Source of the DNA: CAZWBR01 sp964404205
GTDB lineage: Bacteria; Bacteroidota; Bacteroidia; Bacteroidales; Prolixibacteraceae
Reading direction: 5' to 3'
Assembly: GCA_964404205.1 (NCBI GenBank)
Contig: CAYOJD010000046.1
Span: 1-22,030 of the forward strand
Length of the DNA stretch: 22,030 bases
The number at the start of each line of letters is the position of its first letter. The first letter of the stretch is position 1. The notes below the pieces were generated by a model, which was given only the letters and a program-made list of their open reading frames with translations, was not told the DNA's origin and ran no database searches. A program made the position numbers and the translations under genes. Of the stretch, positions 15,115 through 22,030 are shown one piece after another.

Positions 15115-17697
15115 TTAGAACTGCTGTCCCATCACAAAGTGGAACTGGCTCCCGCCGGAACCTGAAGTATAGCCTTCGTCGAAGCCATATCCCCAGTCGA
15201 AACCCATCAAACCAAACATAGGCAGGAAGATACGGACACCCAAACCTGCTGAACGCTTGATATTAAACGGATTGAAATCCTTAAAATCGTACCACGAGTT
15301 ACCGGCTTCGAGGAAGGCCAACCCATAGATGGTGGCCGACTGAGAGAGCGTAATCGGGTAGCGAAGCTCCATCGTAATCTTTTCGTAAATATTACCGCCA
15401 CGCGATGGGGTGAGCGAGTTGTTCTCGTAACCGCGAAGACCAACATAGTCGCTACCGTATGTGCTGTAACCTGACATTCCATCGCCCCCTAACTTGAACG
15501 ACTCGAATGGCGAACGCAGATATTTATTGTAGTATCCCAAGAACCCTGCTTCGAATTTGGTACGCATCACAAACTTGCGATTCAGCGAAAGCGGCGTATA
15601 AACATCGCCCTTGAAAACCCATTTGTGATACTCAATAAATTTATAACGTTCAGAAGATGGCATATCCTCGTCACTGTAATCTTTATTGGAAAATAATGAG
15701 AATGGAGGAGTCAGTTGAACCATCATCGAGAAATTCGAACCATATTTGGTATAAAGCGGATTATCAGTAGAGTTGCGACCAATAACCGTTTTGAAACTGA
15801 GAATATTTGAATTCCCGTTCTGGAAAAAGAAATACTTCCAGTTGTCGAGCATATACCTTTGGTAAGAAAACTCATGATATATGGTAAAGAAGTCATCGGG
15901 CCATTTTAAACGGTAGCCTAAACCAATAGCGGCACCAAATACCCCCATTTTCTCGGTGATTTCGTAATCATAAGGATTGTAATAACTATCGTAACCGCTT
16001 CCGTAACCCGAGCCATAGCCATAACCCGAACCGTAACCATAACCATAACCACCATAGCCGCTTCCGTAGTAATAATCCTGGTTGCCCGAAGTTTGCTTTG
16101 AATAGTAAACCGACAAGGTAAAAGAGTTGGGTTTTTTCCCACCCAACCATGGTTCGGTGAACGAGAAACTGTACGACTGGTAATAGGAACCGTTGGTTTG
16201 GGCACGTAGTGTAAGTGTCTGTCCATCGCCGGTTGGCAATGGTTTCCAGGCTTTCAGGTTTCCAATATTACGTACAGAGAAGTTGGAGAATTTAAGCCCA
16301 ACAGTTCCTACGAACATTCCGGCACCCCAACCTCCAGAGAGTTCAATCTGGTCGTTGGCACGCTCTTCGAGTTCGTAGTTAATATCCACTGTTCCATCCT
16401 CGGGATGAGGTACTACGTCGGGTTTGATGGTTTCGGGATTGAAGTGGCCCATTTGAGACAATTCGCGCACCGAACGAATGATATTTTCCTTGCTGAAAAG
16501 TTGACCCGGACGGGTATACAACTCACGGCGGGCCACATGCTCATTGGTTTTGGTATTACCCACAATTCCGATGGTATTGATGGTCGCCTGGGTTCCCTCT
16601 ACCATTCTCATTTCGAAGTCGATAGTATCGCTTTCAATTTTAATCTCCACCGGATTGAGGTTGAAGAAAAGATATCCGGTATTGAGGTATTCGTTTGATA
16701 CGGCATCGTCGTCTTCACTTAACCGTTTGTCGAGCAGTTTCTGGTCGAAAATATCGCCCTTCTTAATCCCAAGAACGCGATTTAAATATTCGTCAGGATA
16801 TACAGTGTTGCCTACCCAACGAATATTTCCAAAGTAGTAGCGTTCACCTTCGTCAACCCAATACTTCAGTTTAACCGTATTGTTTAGTGTATCCTTGTAA
16901 ACCGAGTCAGCCACAATGATGGCATCGCGGTAACCTTTTTCGTTATATTTTTTAATCAGGTTAATCTTATCCTCATCATATTTATCCTGAAGGAATTTTT
17001 TCGATGAGAAGAAATTGACCAGTTTTCTTGCTTTCGTTTTTTTCATCGATTTTTCGAGCGTCCATGTACTTAATGCACTGGTTCCTTCAAACTCGATATC
17101 ACTGATTTTTACCTTCTCTTTCTTGTTCACATAAATGTTGAGCGTTACCTGGTTCTGCTTGGTAGTATCGTCGCGTTGCACCACATTCACCTCCGTGTTG
17201 TAAAAACCTTTTCCCTGAAAGATATTTAGGATTTGGCGTTGGGCAGTATTAATCAGGTTATCGGTAACCTGTCCGCCAATGAGGAGCATTACCTTTTTTT
17301 CGATATCCTCTTTTTCGCTTTTCGTCACCCCAAAATAATTCTTTTGAGACAAACGCGGACGTTCCTGCAGATAGATATCGAGCCATATTTTATCACCGAC
17401 AATTTTACTGGCCGAGATTTTAACATCTGAAAAGAGGCCTTGACGCCAATATTTTTTCAATGCGCTGGTAATCTGGTCGCCCGGAACGGTAATTTCATCG
17501 CCGATAGAAAGGCCTGAAAGGTTCTTGAGCACCTCAGTATCCAAAAAACGGATACCACTTACCGAAATATCGGCAAGTGTGTAATGCTTTGGGCTGTCGT
17601 AATAGATCGAAAAATTTGTGCTGTCGGCAACCACCTGCGCATAGGTTACCGCACTGCTAAAAATGGCCAGAAAAAAAATTATCAGTTTTTTGTACAT
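15115..17697 (-). CDS. bamA: Outer-membrane protein assembly factor BamA
   Basis: This is the central beta-barrel of the BAM complex, which folds outer-membrane proteins. The product is 860 residues from the ATG at 17695-17697. A longer in-frame reading reaching 17832 would overlap uppS and lacks a signal peptide, whereas the chosen start opens on one (MYKKLIIFFLAIFSSAVTYA). Five POTRA domains span about residues 40-446. The barrel follows from about 450, with FTEPWLGG (513-520), the loop-6 motif LRGYENN and a final aromatic QF as the C-terminal beta-signal. Residues 541-578 form a Gly/Tyr-rich insertion, probably in a surface loop. The start lies 1 bp after the uppS stop, which indicates translational coupling. 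Confidence 0.95.
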   Translation of the reverse strand: MYKKLIIFFLAIFSSAVTYAQVVADSTNFSIYYDSPKHYTLADISVSGIRFLDTEVLKNLSGLSIGDEITVPGDQITSALKKYWRQGLFSDVKISASKIVGDKIWLDIYLQERPRLSQKNYFGVTKSEKEDIEKKVMLLIGGQVTDNLINTAQRQILNIFQGKGFYNTEVNVVQRDDTTKQNQVTLNIYVNKKEKVKISDIEFEGTSALSTWTLEKSMKKTKARKLVNFFSSKKFLQDKYDEDKINLIKKYNEKGYRDAIIVADSVYKDTLNNTVKLKYWVDEGERYYFGNIRWVGNTVYPDEYLNRVLGIKKGDIFDQKLLDKRLSEDDDAVSNEYLNTGYLFFNLNPVEIKIESDTIDFEMRMVEGTQATINTIGIVGNTKTNEHVARRELYTRPGQLFSKENIIRSVRELSQMGHFNPETIKPDVVPHPEDGTVDINYELEERANDQIELSGGWGAGMFVGTVGLKFSNFSVRNIGNLKAWKPLPTGDGQTLTLRAQTNGSYYQSYSFSFTEPWLGGKKPNSFTLSVYYSKQTSGNQDYYYGSGYGGYGYGYGSGYGYGSGYGSGYDSYYNPYDYEITEKMGVFGAAIGLGYRLKWPDDFFTIYHEFSYQRYMLDNWKYFFFQNGNSNILSFKTVIGRNSTDNPLYTKYGSNFSMMVQLTPPFSLFSNKDYSDEDMPSSERYKFIEYHKWVFKGDVYTPLSLNRKFVMRTKFEAGFLGYYNKYLRSPFESFKLGGDGMSGYSTYGSDYVGLRGYENNSLTPSRGGNIYEKITMELRYPITLSQSATIYGLAFLEAGNSWYDFKDFNPFNIKRSAGLGVRIFLPMFGLMGFDWGYGFDEGYTSGSGGSQFHFVMGQQF
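15964..16077 (-). repeat. Gly-Ser-Tyr-rich low-complexity segment inside bamA
   Basis: This in-frame stretch codes for BamA residues 541-578, made of GSGYG and GYGYG repeats. On the plus strand it reads as near-tandem CCRTAACCATAACC-type units, a likely site of repeat-number change. Confidence 0.85.
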
Positions 17698-17698
17698 G

Positions 17699-18439
17699 TC
17701 AGATTCTGATTTGTTCACTTGTTTTACCAAATCTTCTCTCTCTTCGCTGGAAATCGCCAATGGCTTCAAAAAGGTCTTCCTTGCGGAAATCGGGCCAAAG
17801 CTTTTCGGTGAAATAAAATTCGGTATAGGCAATTTGCCATAACAGAAAGTTGCTAACCCTGTATTCGCCGCTGGTCCTGATTAATAGCTCAGGATCCGGA
17901 ATACCTGAAGTGGAGAGATAGACCCCGAATAGATGTTCATCGATGCGGGATTTGTCCAATTTACCTTTTGAAATATCGTCGACGATGCGTTTAACGGCAT
18001 CGGTAATTTCCCACCGGCCTGAATAGCTCAATGCCAATATTAGTTTTAACCCGTTATTCGAAGAGGTCAAAGCCATGGCTTCATTCAGTTTTACAAGTGC
18101 CTCAGTTGGCAATGATTCTAAATTACCAATAGCAAGCAGCCGAACATTTTTTGCATTAAGATGCTCAGTTTCGCTGACTATGGCCGAAACCAACAACGAC
18201 ATGAGGGCATCAACTTCGGCTTTAGGGCGGTTCCAATTTTCGGTCGAAAAAGCATACAAAGTCAGATAACTTACTCCTGCCTCACCTGCTCCTTCAACCG
18301 TAGAGCGGACTGCCTCTACCCCTTGGCGATGACCATCAATTCTATCGTTACCATGCTGTTCGGCCCAACGGCCATTACCATCCATTATGACAGCAATATG
18401 CTGAGGGATTTTTGCAAAACTCAAATCACTTCCGGCCAT
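17699..18439 (-). CDS. uppS: Undecaprenyl diphosphate synthase (cis-prenyltransferase)
   Basis: Makes the C55 lipid carrier precursor from farnesyl diphosphate and eight isopentenyl diphosphates for peptidoglycan and surface polysaccharide. The product is 246 residues from the ATG at 18437-18439. The first conserved block MDGNGRWA has the catalytic Asp20; further signatures are GHRQGVEAV, FSTENWNRP and the C-terminal RTSGEYRVSNFLLWQ and WPDF. A reading extended to 18559 lies inside the upstream DUF6089 gene and is not used. The start overlaps the end of that gene by 14 bp, so translation is probably coupled. The length agrees with E. coli UppS (about 250). Confidence 0.95.
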   Translation of the reverse strand: MAGSDLSFAKIPQHIAVIMDGNGRWAEQHGNDRIDGHRQGVEAVRSTVEGAGEAGVSYLTLYAFSTENWNRPKAEVDALMSLLVSAIVSETEHLNAKNVRLLAIGNLESLPTEALVKLNEAMALTSSNNGLKLILALSYSGRWEITDAVKRIVDDISKGKLDKSRIDEHLFGVYLSTSGIPDPELLIRTSGEYRVSNFLLWQIAYTEFYFTEKLWPDFRKEDLFEAIGDFQRRERRFGKTSEQIRI

Positions 18440-19319
18440 ACTTTCTCGGTCCTTTTTTATCGTAAATACTGCAATTCCCTTTGCTGCTCCACACCTGGAA
18501 GTAAAGTGAAAATGTGAGGGTTGCATACCAGTCGCTGTTTGTGACGGCATCGGCTGCAAACGAATCGGGATAACTTCCTGAAATCAATGGATCGAAATCC
18601 TGAAACCGTTTCGGGTCGTCAAGGTTGTCGATATTGTCGGTAAAAGTTTTTCTAACCGATGCCTCAAACGATGCGCCAAGACTTTTTGAGATATTGTATT
18701 TAACACCAAAACCAACGGGAATAATCAGCGAAACGGCATTCTGGTCGTTGGTTTTATTCCTGTCGACATTGTAAAATGGTTCATAATAACCCGGAATCGA
18801 TGTGCTTGATGGGTCGAGGATTAATGTTCCTTTACGCGGTGCCCGCGAAAAGAAACCTCCTAAACCGACAAAAAGATAGGGAGTGTAACGCTCTTTTTTA
18901 AGATTTCCCATTTGGTACTTTCTGAAATTAAATTCGAATAGCGCTTCAACAGACTGAAAATTCCGTTCGAAATAATAAAATTCTGTATTGTCACGGACAT
19001 AGAGTTCAAGCGGTGGAACCTGCGTACTGGGCACATCCAGCACGTAACGGGTATCGGACTGACCAATAAATGCATTCGGAAATTTCCCTTCTGCGCGCAA
19101 ACTTCCAATCACCAATTGCCCTCTTACGGCCAATCGTGGATTAAAATTCCAACGCCCAAGCACCCCAACAAACGGGGTGACTGATTTAGAATAATCGACC
19201 TCCTCAATATCGCCCCAATAAACGGCCGGCCCAAACTGTATCCCCAAATCGGCCGATGTTTGCGACCAAACCGGGAGCACAGAAAGGATTAATGCGGTTA
19301 TAACGATTAGTCTTTTCAT
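18426..19319 (-). CDS. DUF6089 family outer-membrane beta-barrel-like protein
   Basis: The product is 297 residues with an N-terminal Sec signal peptide (MKRLIVITALILSVLPVWSQ). The mature part has the alternating aromatic and glycine strand pattern of a small outer-membrane barrel, with segments such as LGIQFGPAVYWGDIEE, YTPYLFVGLGGFFSR and a last strand YATLTFSLYFQ. Its function is not known; the family occurs in Bacteroidota almost always beside uppS and bamA, as I recall it. After the last strand there is an unusual charged tail of about 20 residues (SSKGNCSIYDKKGPRKYGRK) which overlaps the uppS start. A link to BamA or to cell-wall growth is inference from position. Confidence 0.85.
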   Translation of the reverse strand: MKRLIVITALILSVLPVWSQTSADLGIQFGPAVYWGDIEEVDYSKSVTPFVGVLGRWNFNPRLAVRGQLVIGSLRAEGKFPNAFIGQSDTRYVLDVPSTQVPPLELYVRDNTEFYYFERNFQSVEALFEFNFRKYQMGNLKKERYTPYLFVGLGGFFSRAPRKGTLILDPSSTSIPGYYEPFYNVDRNKTNDQNAVSLIIPVGFGVKYNISKSLGASFEASVRKTFTDNIDNLDDPKRFQDFDPLISGSYPDSFAADAVTNSDWYATLTFSLYFQVWSSKGNCSIYDKKGPRKYGRK

Positions 19320-19381
19320 TGTTATTTCGGAAATTACCGTTTTAAAAAATCAACTGTCCTATTCAGCATTTCTGAAAGTTA

Positions 19382-19389
19382 CAAAAGTA
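19382..19389 (-). promoter_or_regulatory. Candidate promoter box before the DUF6089-uppS-bamA genes
   Basis: The minus strand reads TACTTTTG, an exact TAnnTTTG match, in the 154-bp gap between nadK and the DUF6089 gene. A -33 element at the right spacing is not obvious. It suggests the envelope part of the operon can be transcribed apart from nadK. Confidence 0.35.
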
Positions 19390-19473
19390 ATAGATTAAGC
19401 CAAATTTCACTTTTTCTGCTGCGAATAAACCTCAAAAAAACAAAATTTATTCATATCCAACCTTATCGCAACC

Positions 19474-20352
19474 CTAATTCCGGCGATCGAGGCCCCACGA
19501 GAGTTTATTCCTTAATGTTTCGTAGAACGAATTATTTTCGAACTGAAGCACATTCACCGAAAAAGGGGCTTTCGACAATATAATCTCTACATCTGGTTCG
19601 AAAGCTGCTGAACGCGAATCGAGCGAAGCCATAAAACGGCTTCCACGTCCTTCGACTCTCAACTTCACAATTTCGGCGTTCGGAATAACGACCGGGCGAA
19701 CGGCCAGATTATGCGGTGCAATAGGCGCAATTACAAAATTAGCCGCTTCGGGAGTAATGATTGGGCCACCCACGCTCAGCGAATAAGCCGTTGAACCTGT
19801 AGGTGTGGCAACTATCAATCCATCGGCCCAGTATGAATTTAAGTAATGCGGACCTACCTCAACATGAACGGTAATCATTTGCGATGTATCCTGTTTATGA
19901 ACCGTAAATTCATTCAATGCGTAAGGAAAATCGCTGAACAATCCTATCTCGCTTTCCAGCTTTATCAAAGAACGCGGTTGAAGCGAATAGTTTTTACTGA
20001 AAAGTTTTTCGAGCGAACTTTCCAATTCGCTCTGAGCCACATCAGCCAGAAAACCCAGTCGGCCACTGTTGATCCCCAACATGGGAATACCACTGTCGCG
20101 AACCAACGATACCGCCTGCAAAAATGTTCCGTCACCCCCGATACTGAAAAAGAAATCGACTCCTTTCAGTTCTTCGTGCGAATGGAAGGTAGCCCGCTGG
20201 GCGGCATCAATACAAACTTCTTCTTTCAGGTAGCTGCAAAAAGGTTCAAAAACGATTACTTCAACATGGTGTAGATGCAATATGTCGAGCAAACGTTTCA
20301 AACTTGGAAAAAAAACAGGGCTGATGGTTCGGCCAAACAGAGCAATTTTCAT
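19474..20352 (-). CDS. nadK: NAD kinase
   Basis: Phosphorylates NAD to NADP in the cytoplasm, using ATP or polyphosphate. The product is 292 residues, the usual size. GGDGT at 72-76 is the catalytic loop; NSGRLGFLA and ALNE follow, and the block DGLIVATPTGSTAYSLSVGG carries the NAD-binding signature. The N-terminal Rossmann-like part is shorter on contacts but complete. It lies 15 bp after the CBS-domain gene and starts the conserved order nadK-DUF6089-uppS-bamA-skp-skp, which places NADP production with envelope synthesis genes, an arrangement repeatedly found in Bacteroidota. Confidence 0.95.
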   Translation of the reverse strand: MKIALFGRTISPVFFPSLKRLLDILHLHHVEVIVFEPFCSYLKEEVCIDAAQRATFHSHEELKGVDFFFSIGGDGTFLQAVSLVRDSGIPMLGINSGRLGFLADVAQSELESSLEKLFSKNYSLQPRSLIKLESEIGLFSDFPYALNEFTVHKQDTSQMITVHVEVGPHYLNSYWADGLIVATPTGSTAYSLSVGGPIITPEAANFVIAPIAPHNLAVRPVVIPNAEIVKLRVEGRGSRFMASLDSRSAAFEPDVEIILSKAPFSVNVLQFENNSFYETLRNKLSWGLDRRN

Positions 20353-20367
20353 TTAAAAAATTTATTA

Positions 20368-21039
20368 TCAAATATTTAAATACCGCAAGAATTGATCATA
20401 CCGCTCGTCGTACAGGTTATTCAACTTCGTTTGATCGAGATAAGTACCCTTAATAAAGTAATCGTAGCGCATAAAAGTCTGTATTATTCCTGACAAATCG
20501 ACCTTGTTTACTTTGATTGTTACGTTAAGTTCTGTGGTATGTCGCGATGGTTTCGATGTATACAGGCTTAAAATACGGGCTTCGTTCCCTTCAATAATCT
20601 GTGCAATTTGCGATAGCGAATAGTTCGACTCGGTCATTTCGAGTACAATAATTCCACCCGGCTCGGTAGCCGAAAAAAGGCCGGCCAAATTCACCGAAAG
20701 GTCGTTGCGCGAAATAGCGCCCATATACGAATGGTCGTCGGCCAACACCGGAACCACTGACACACCAAGTGCCACAACTACTCCTACCACCTCGAAAATA
20801 TGTTGACTGGCATGAACATGGGGCTGCAATAACCTTTCGGATATATAGTCGCCGATAGGCTTGTCGAAATCTTCGGCATCGAACAATACTTTATCCGAAA
20901 TCACCCCCATGTATTCGTTACCTGCGACTACCGGCAGATGCGACACTCTGTATATTTCCATCATGGTCAACACCTTAGAACCAATATCACCTGGTGTTAC
21001 CGATGGTATTGATTCTGATATCAAATCCTGTGCAAGCAC
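20368..21039 (-). CDS. CBS-domain protein with C-terminal ACT-like region (AcuB-like)
   Basis: The product is 223 residues. Two CBS motifs (about 1-55 and 70-125) form a Bateman module, the type that binds adenine nucleotides such as ATP, AMP or SAM. Residues about 130-200 (GIIVLEMTESNYSLSQIAQII...NVTIKVNKVDLSGIIQTF) resemble an ACT fold, which usually binds a small ligand. No catalytic domain is attached, so a sensing role is likely. The start is the GTG at 21037-21039; an in-frame stop lies just upstream at 21046-21048, and no ATG is available before residue 26. It is the first gene of the leftward operon, adjacent to nadK and divergent from pdxJ by 74 bp. A role in sensing the energy state for NADP supply is inference. 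Confidence 0.86.
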   Translation of the reverse strand: MLAQDLISESIPSVTPGDIGSKVLTMMEIYRVSHLPVVAGNEYMGVISDKVLFDAEDFDKPIGDYISERLLQPHVHASQHIFEVVGVVVALGVSVVPVLADDHSYMGAISRNDLSVNLAGLFSATEPGGIIVLEMTESNYSLSQIAQIIEGNEARILSLYTSKPSRHTTELNVTIKVNKVDLSGIIQTFMRYDYFIKGTYLDQTKLNNLYDERYDQFLRYLNI

Positions 21040-21113
21040 GATAATTCAATTTATTTGTTAACTAATTCGAATCTATGTCGTAAATTGCAGTCCGAAATAA
21101 AGCAAGATAAGCC

Positions 21114-21836
21114 ATGACCCGATTAAGTGTAAATATAAATAAAATCGCAACATTGAGAAACAGCCGCGGTGGTTCAGTCCCAAATGTTGCATTGGCAGCT
21201 ATCAACTGCGAGAAATTTGGCGCCGAAGGGATTACTGTCCATCCGCGTCCCGACGAAAGACATATTCGCTATTCCGATGTTTATGAATTGAAACCGCTGG
21301 TTAACACAGAATTTAACATCGAAGGCTATCCCGACAAACGTTTTATTGAATTGGTTATGGCGGTTAAACCACATCAGGTAACGTTAGTTCCCGATTCGCC
21401 CTATGCCATCACTTCGCACGAAGGCTGGGACACCATTCGAAACAAAGACTTTTTGACAGATATTGTTGCTGCATTTAAAAGTAAAGGCATCCGAACTTCA
21501 GTATTTGTGGGTACCGAAGCCAAATTCATTGAAGGTGCGGCTGCTGTTAATGCCGACCGCGTTGAACTTTATACCGAGCCTTATGCCACCAACTATCCGC
21601 TCGATCGCGAAAAAGCCATTCTCCCGTTTGTTGAAGCTGCTCTGGTTGCCGAAAAATGTGGATTAGGCCTGAATGCCGGTCACGATTTAAGTCTCGAAAA
21701 CCTCCGTTATTTCAATCAAAATATCCCAAGCCTGCTGGAAGTTTCGATTGGCCATGCGCTAATTTCCGATGCACTCTATATCGGGCTGGAGCTTACCATC
21801 CTGAAATACAAAGAATGTCTTAGACGGAACGAATAA
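21114..21836 (+). CDS. pdxJ: Pyridoxine 5'-phosphate synthase
   Basis: Catalyses the final ring closure of DXP-dependent vitamin B6 synthesis, from 1-deoxy-D-xylulose 5-phosphate and 3-amino-2-oxopropyl phosphate. The product is 240 residues, a single TIM barrel that assembles as an octamer. Signatures in order are VNINKIATLRNSRGG (6-20), VHPRPDERHI, NIEG, HQVTLVPDSPYAITS, LYTEPYA, LNAGHDL and SIGHALISDAL. The first motif has Asn-Lys where E. coli has Asp-His, as is common in Bacteroidota. It diverges from the CBS/nadK operon, so a shared regulatory gap of 74 bp controls both. The next gene starts within its stop codon (TAATG). Confidence 0.95.
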   Translation: MTRLSVNINKIATLRNSRGGSVPNVALAAINCEKFGAEGITVHPRPDERHIRYSDVYELKPLVNTEFNIEGYPDKRFIELVMAVKPHQVTLVPDSPYAITSHEGWDTIRNKDFLTDIVAAFKSKGIRTSVFVGTEAKFIEGAAAVNADRVELYTEPYATNYPLDREKAILPFVEAALVAEKCGLGLNAGHDLSLENLRYFNQNIPSLLEVSIGHALISDALYIGLELTILKYKECLRRNE

Positions 21837-22030
21837 TGTCTCCAGAACTATTCCATCGCAAATCAGGCTCAGGACCCAACCTGATTATCCTTCATGGTTT
21901 GTACGGTTCGTCCGACAACTGGCTGACCATTGCCCGAAAGCTGGAAACACATTTTACGGTTTGGGTTCCCGACCAACGCAACCACGGACAGTCGCCCCAT
22001 GCCCAAAGCCACACCTACAACGATATGAAG
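21836..22030 (+). CDS. Alpha/beta hydrolase (YbfF-like esterase), C-terminus off the window
   Basis: Partial: 65 residues are visible, open at the right edge. ILHGLYGSSDNW (18-29) is the HG oxyanion-type block, and VPDQRNHGQSPH (44-55) is the conserved segment after strand 4 in YbfF-type esterases. The catalytic serine lies beyond the edge. The ATG overlaps the pdxJ stop by one base, so the two are translated in sequence from one mRNA. Members of this group hydrolyse short-chain or acyl-CoA/palmitoyl esters; the substrate here is unknown. Confidence 0.85.
   Translation, partial: MSPELFHRKSGSGPNLIILHGLYGSSDNWLTIARKLETHFTVWVPDQRNHGQSPHAQSHTYNDMK

Noticed and set aside
17698..17832. In-frame N-terminal extension of BamA up to 17832
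   Set aside because: It lies inside uppS in another frame and would place a signal peptide 45 residues into the protein; the ATG at 17697 opens directly on the signal peptide.
18440..18559. In-frame extension of UppS up to 18559
   Set aside because: It lies within the DUF6089 gene, and the family starts shortly before the DGNGRWA motif; the ATG at 18439 gives the normal length.

Overview
The window looks like a stretch of conserved chromosome from a member of the Bacteroidota, probably an anaerobic or fermentative Bacteroidales/Marinilabiliales-type organism. The reasons are the gene content (KorAB 2-oxoacid:ferredoxin oxidoreductase, DUF6089 next to uppS and bamA, paired Skp/OmpH genes, a receiver-PPDK protein known mainly from this phylum), the absence of clear Shine-Dalgarno sequences, and several exact matches to the Bacteroidota -7 promoter box TAnnTTTG. 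I see no rRNA, tRNA, CRISPR array, transposase, integrase or phage gene. The genus assignment is inference.

Left part (1-6922, all on the minus strand): a membrane-anchored alpha/beta hydrolase cut by the window edge; a 995-residue protein with receiver-like domains fused to a PPDK-type ATP-grasp domain; a 350-bp gap holding imperfect ~41-bp repeats and a strong terminator; then korA-korB, a compact two-gene operon for a 2-oxoacid:ferredoxin oxidoreductase. Middle (7137-11241, plus strand): a gamma-class carbonic anhydrase, then a FucP/NagP-type sugar permease, a sugar-1-phosphate nucleotidyltransferase and an N-acetylhexosamine 1-kinase (NahK-like). Together these three look like an import and activation route from free amino sugar to nucleotide sugar. 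A 357-bp gap with an 11-bp tandem repeat and two hairpins follows.

Right part (11599-21039, minus strand): a YiaD-like OmpA lipoprotein, an NTF2-like protein, murI, and then the long envelope operon read right to left as CBS/ACT-like protein, nadK, DUF6089, uppS, bamA, skp, skp, closed by a good terminator. It couples NADP supply, undecaprenyl diphosphate synthesis and outer-membrane protein assembly. Divergent from it (21114 onward, plus strand) are pdxJ and a YbfF-like hydrolase cut by the right edge.

Most of the window is ordinary core genome. The items most worth a second look are the receiver-PPDK protein, which lacks the usual phosphohistidine and PEP-binding domains and ends in an unassigned C-terminal domain; the amino-sugar activation cluster with a hairpin between nucleotidyltransferase and kinase; the Gly/Tyr-rich insertion in the BamA barrel; and two unrelated families of short tandem repeats between genes.
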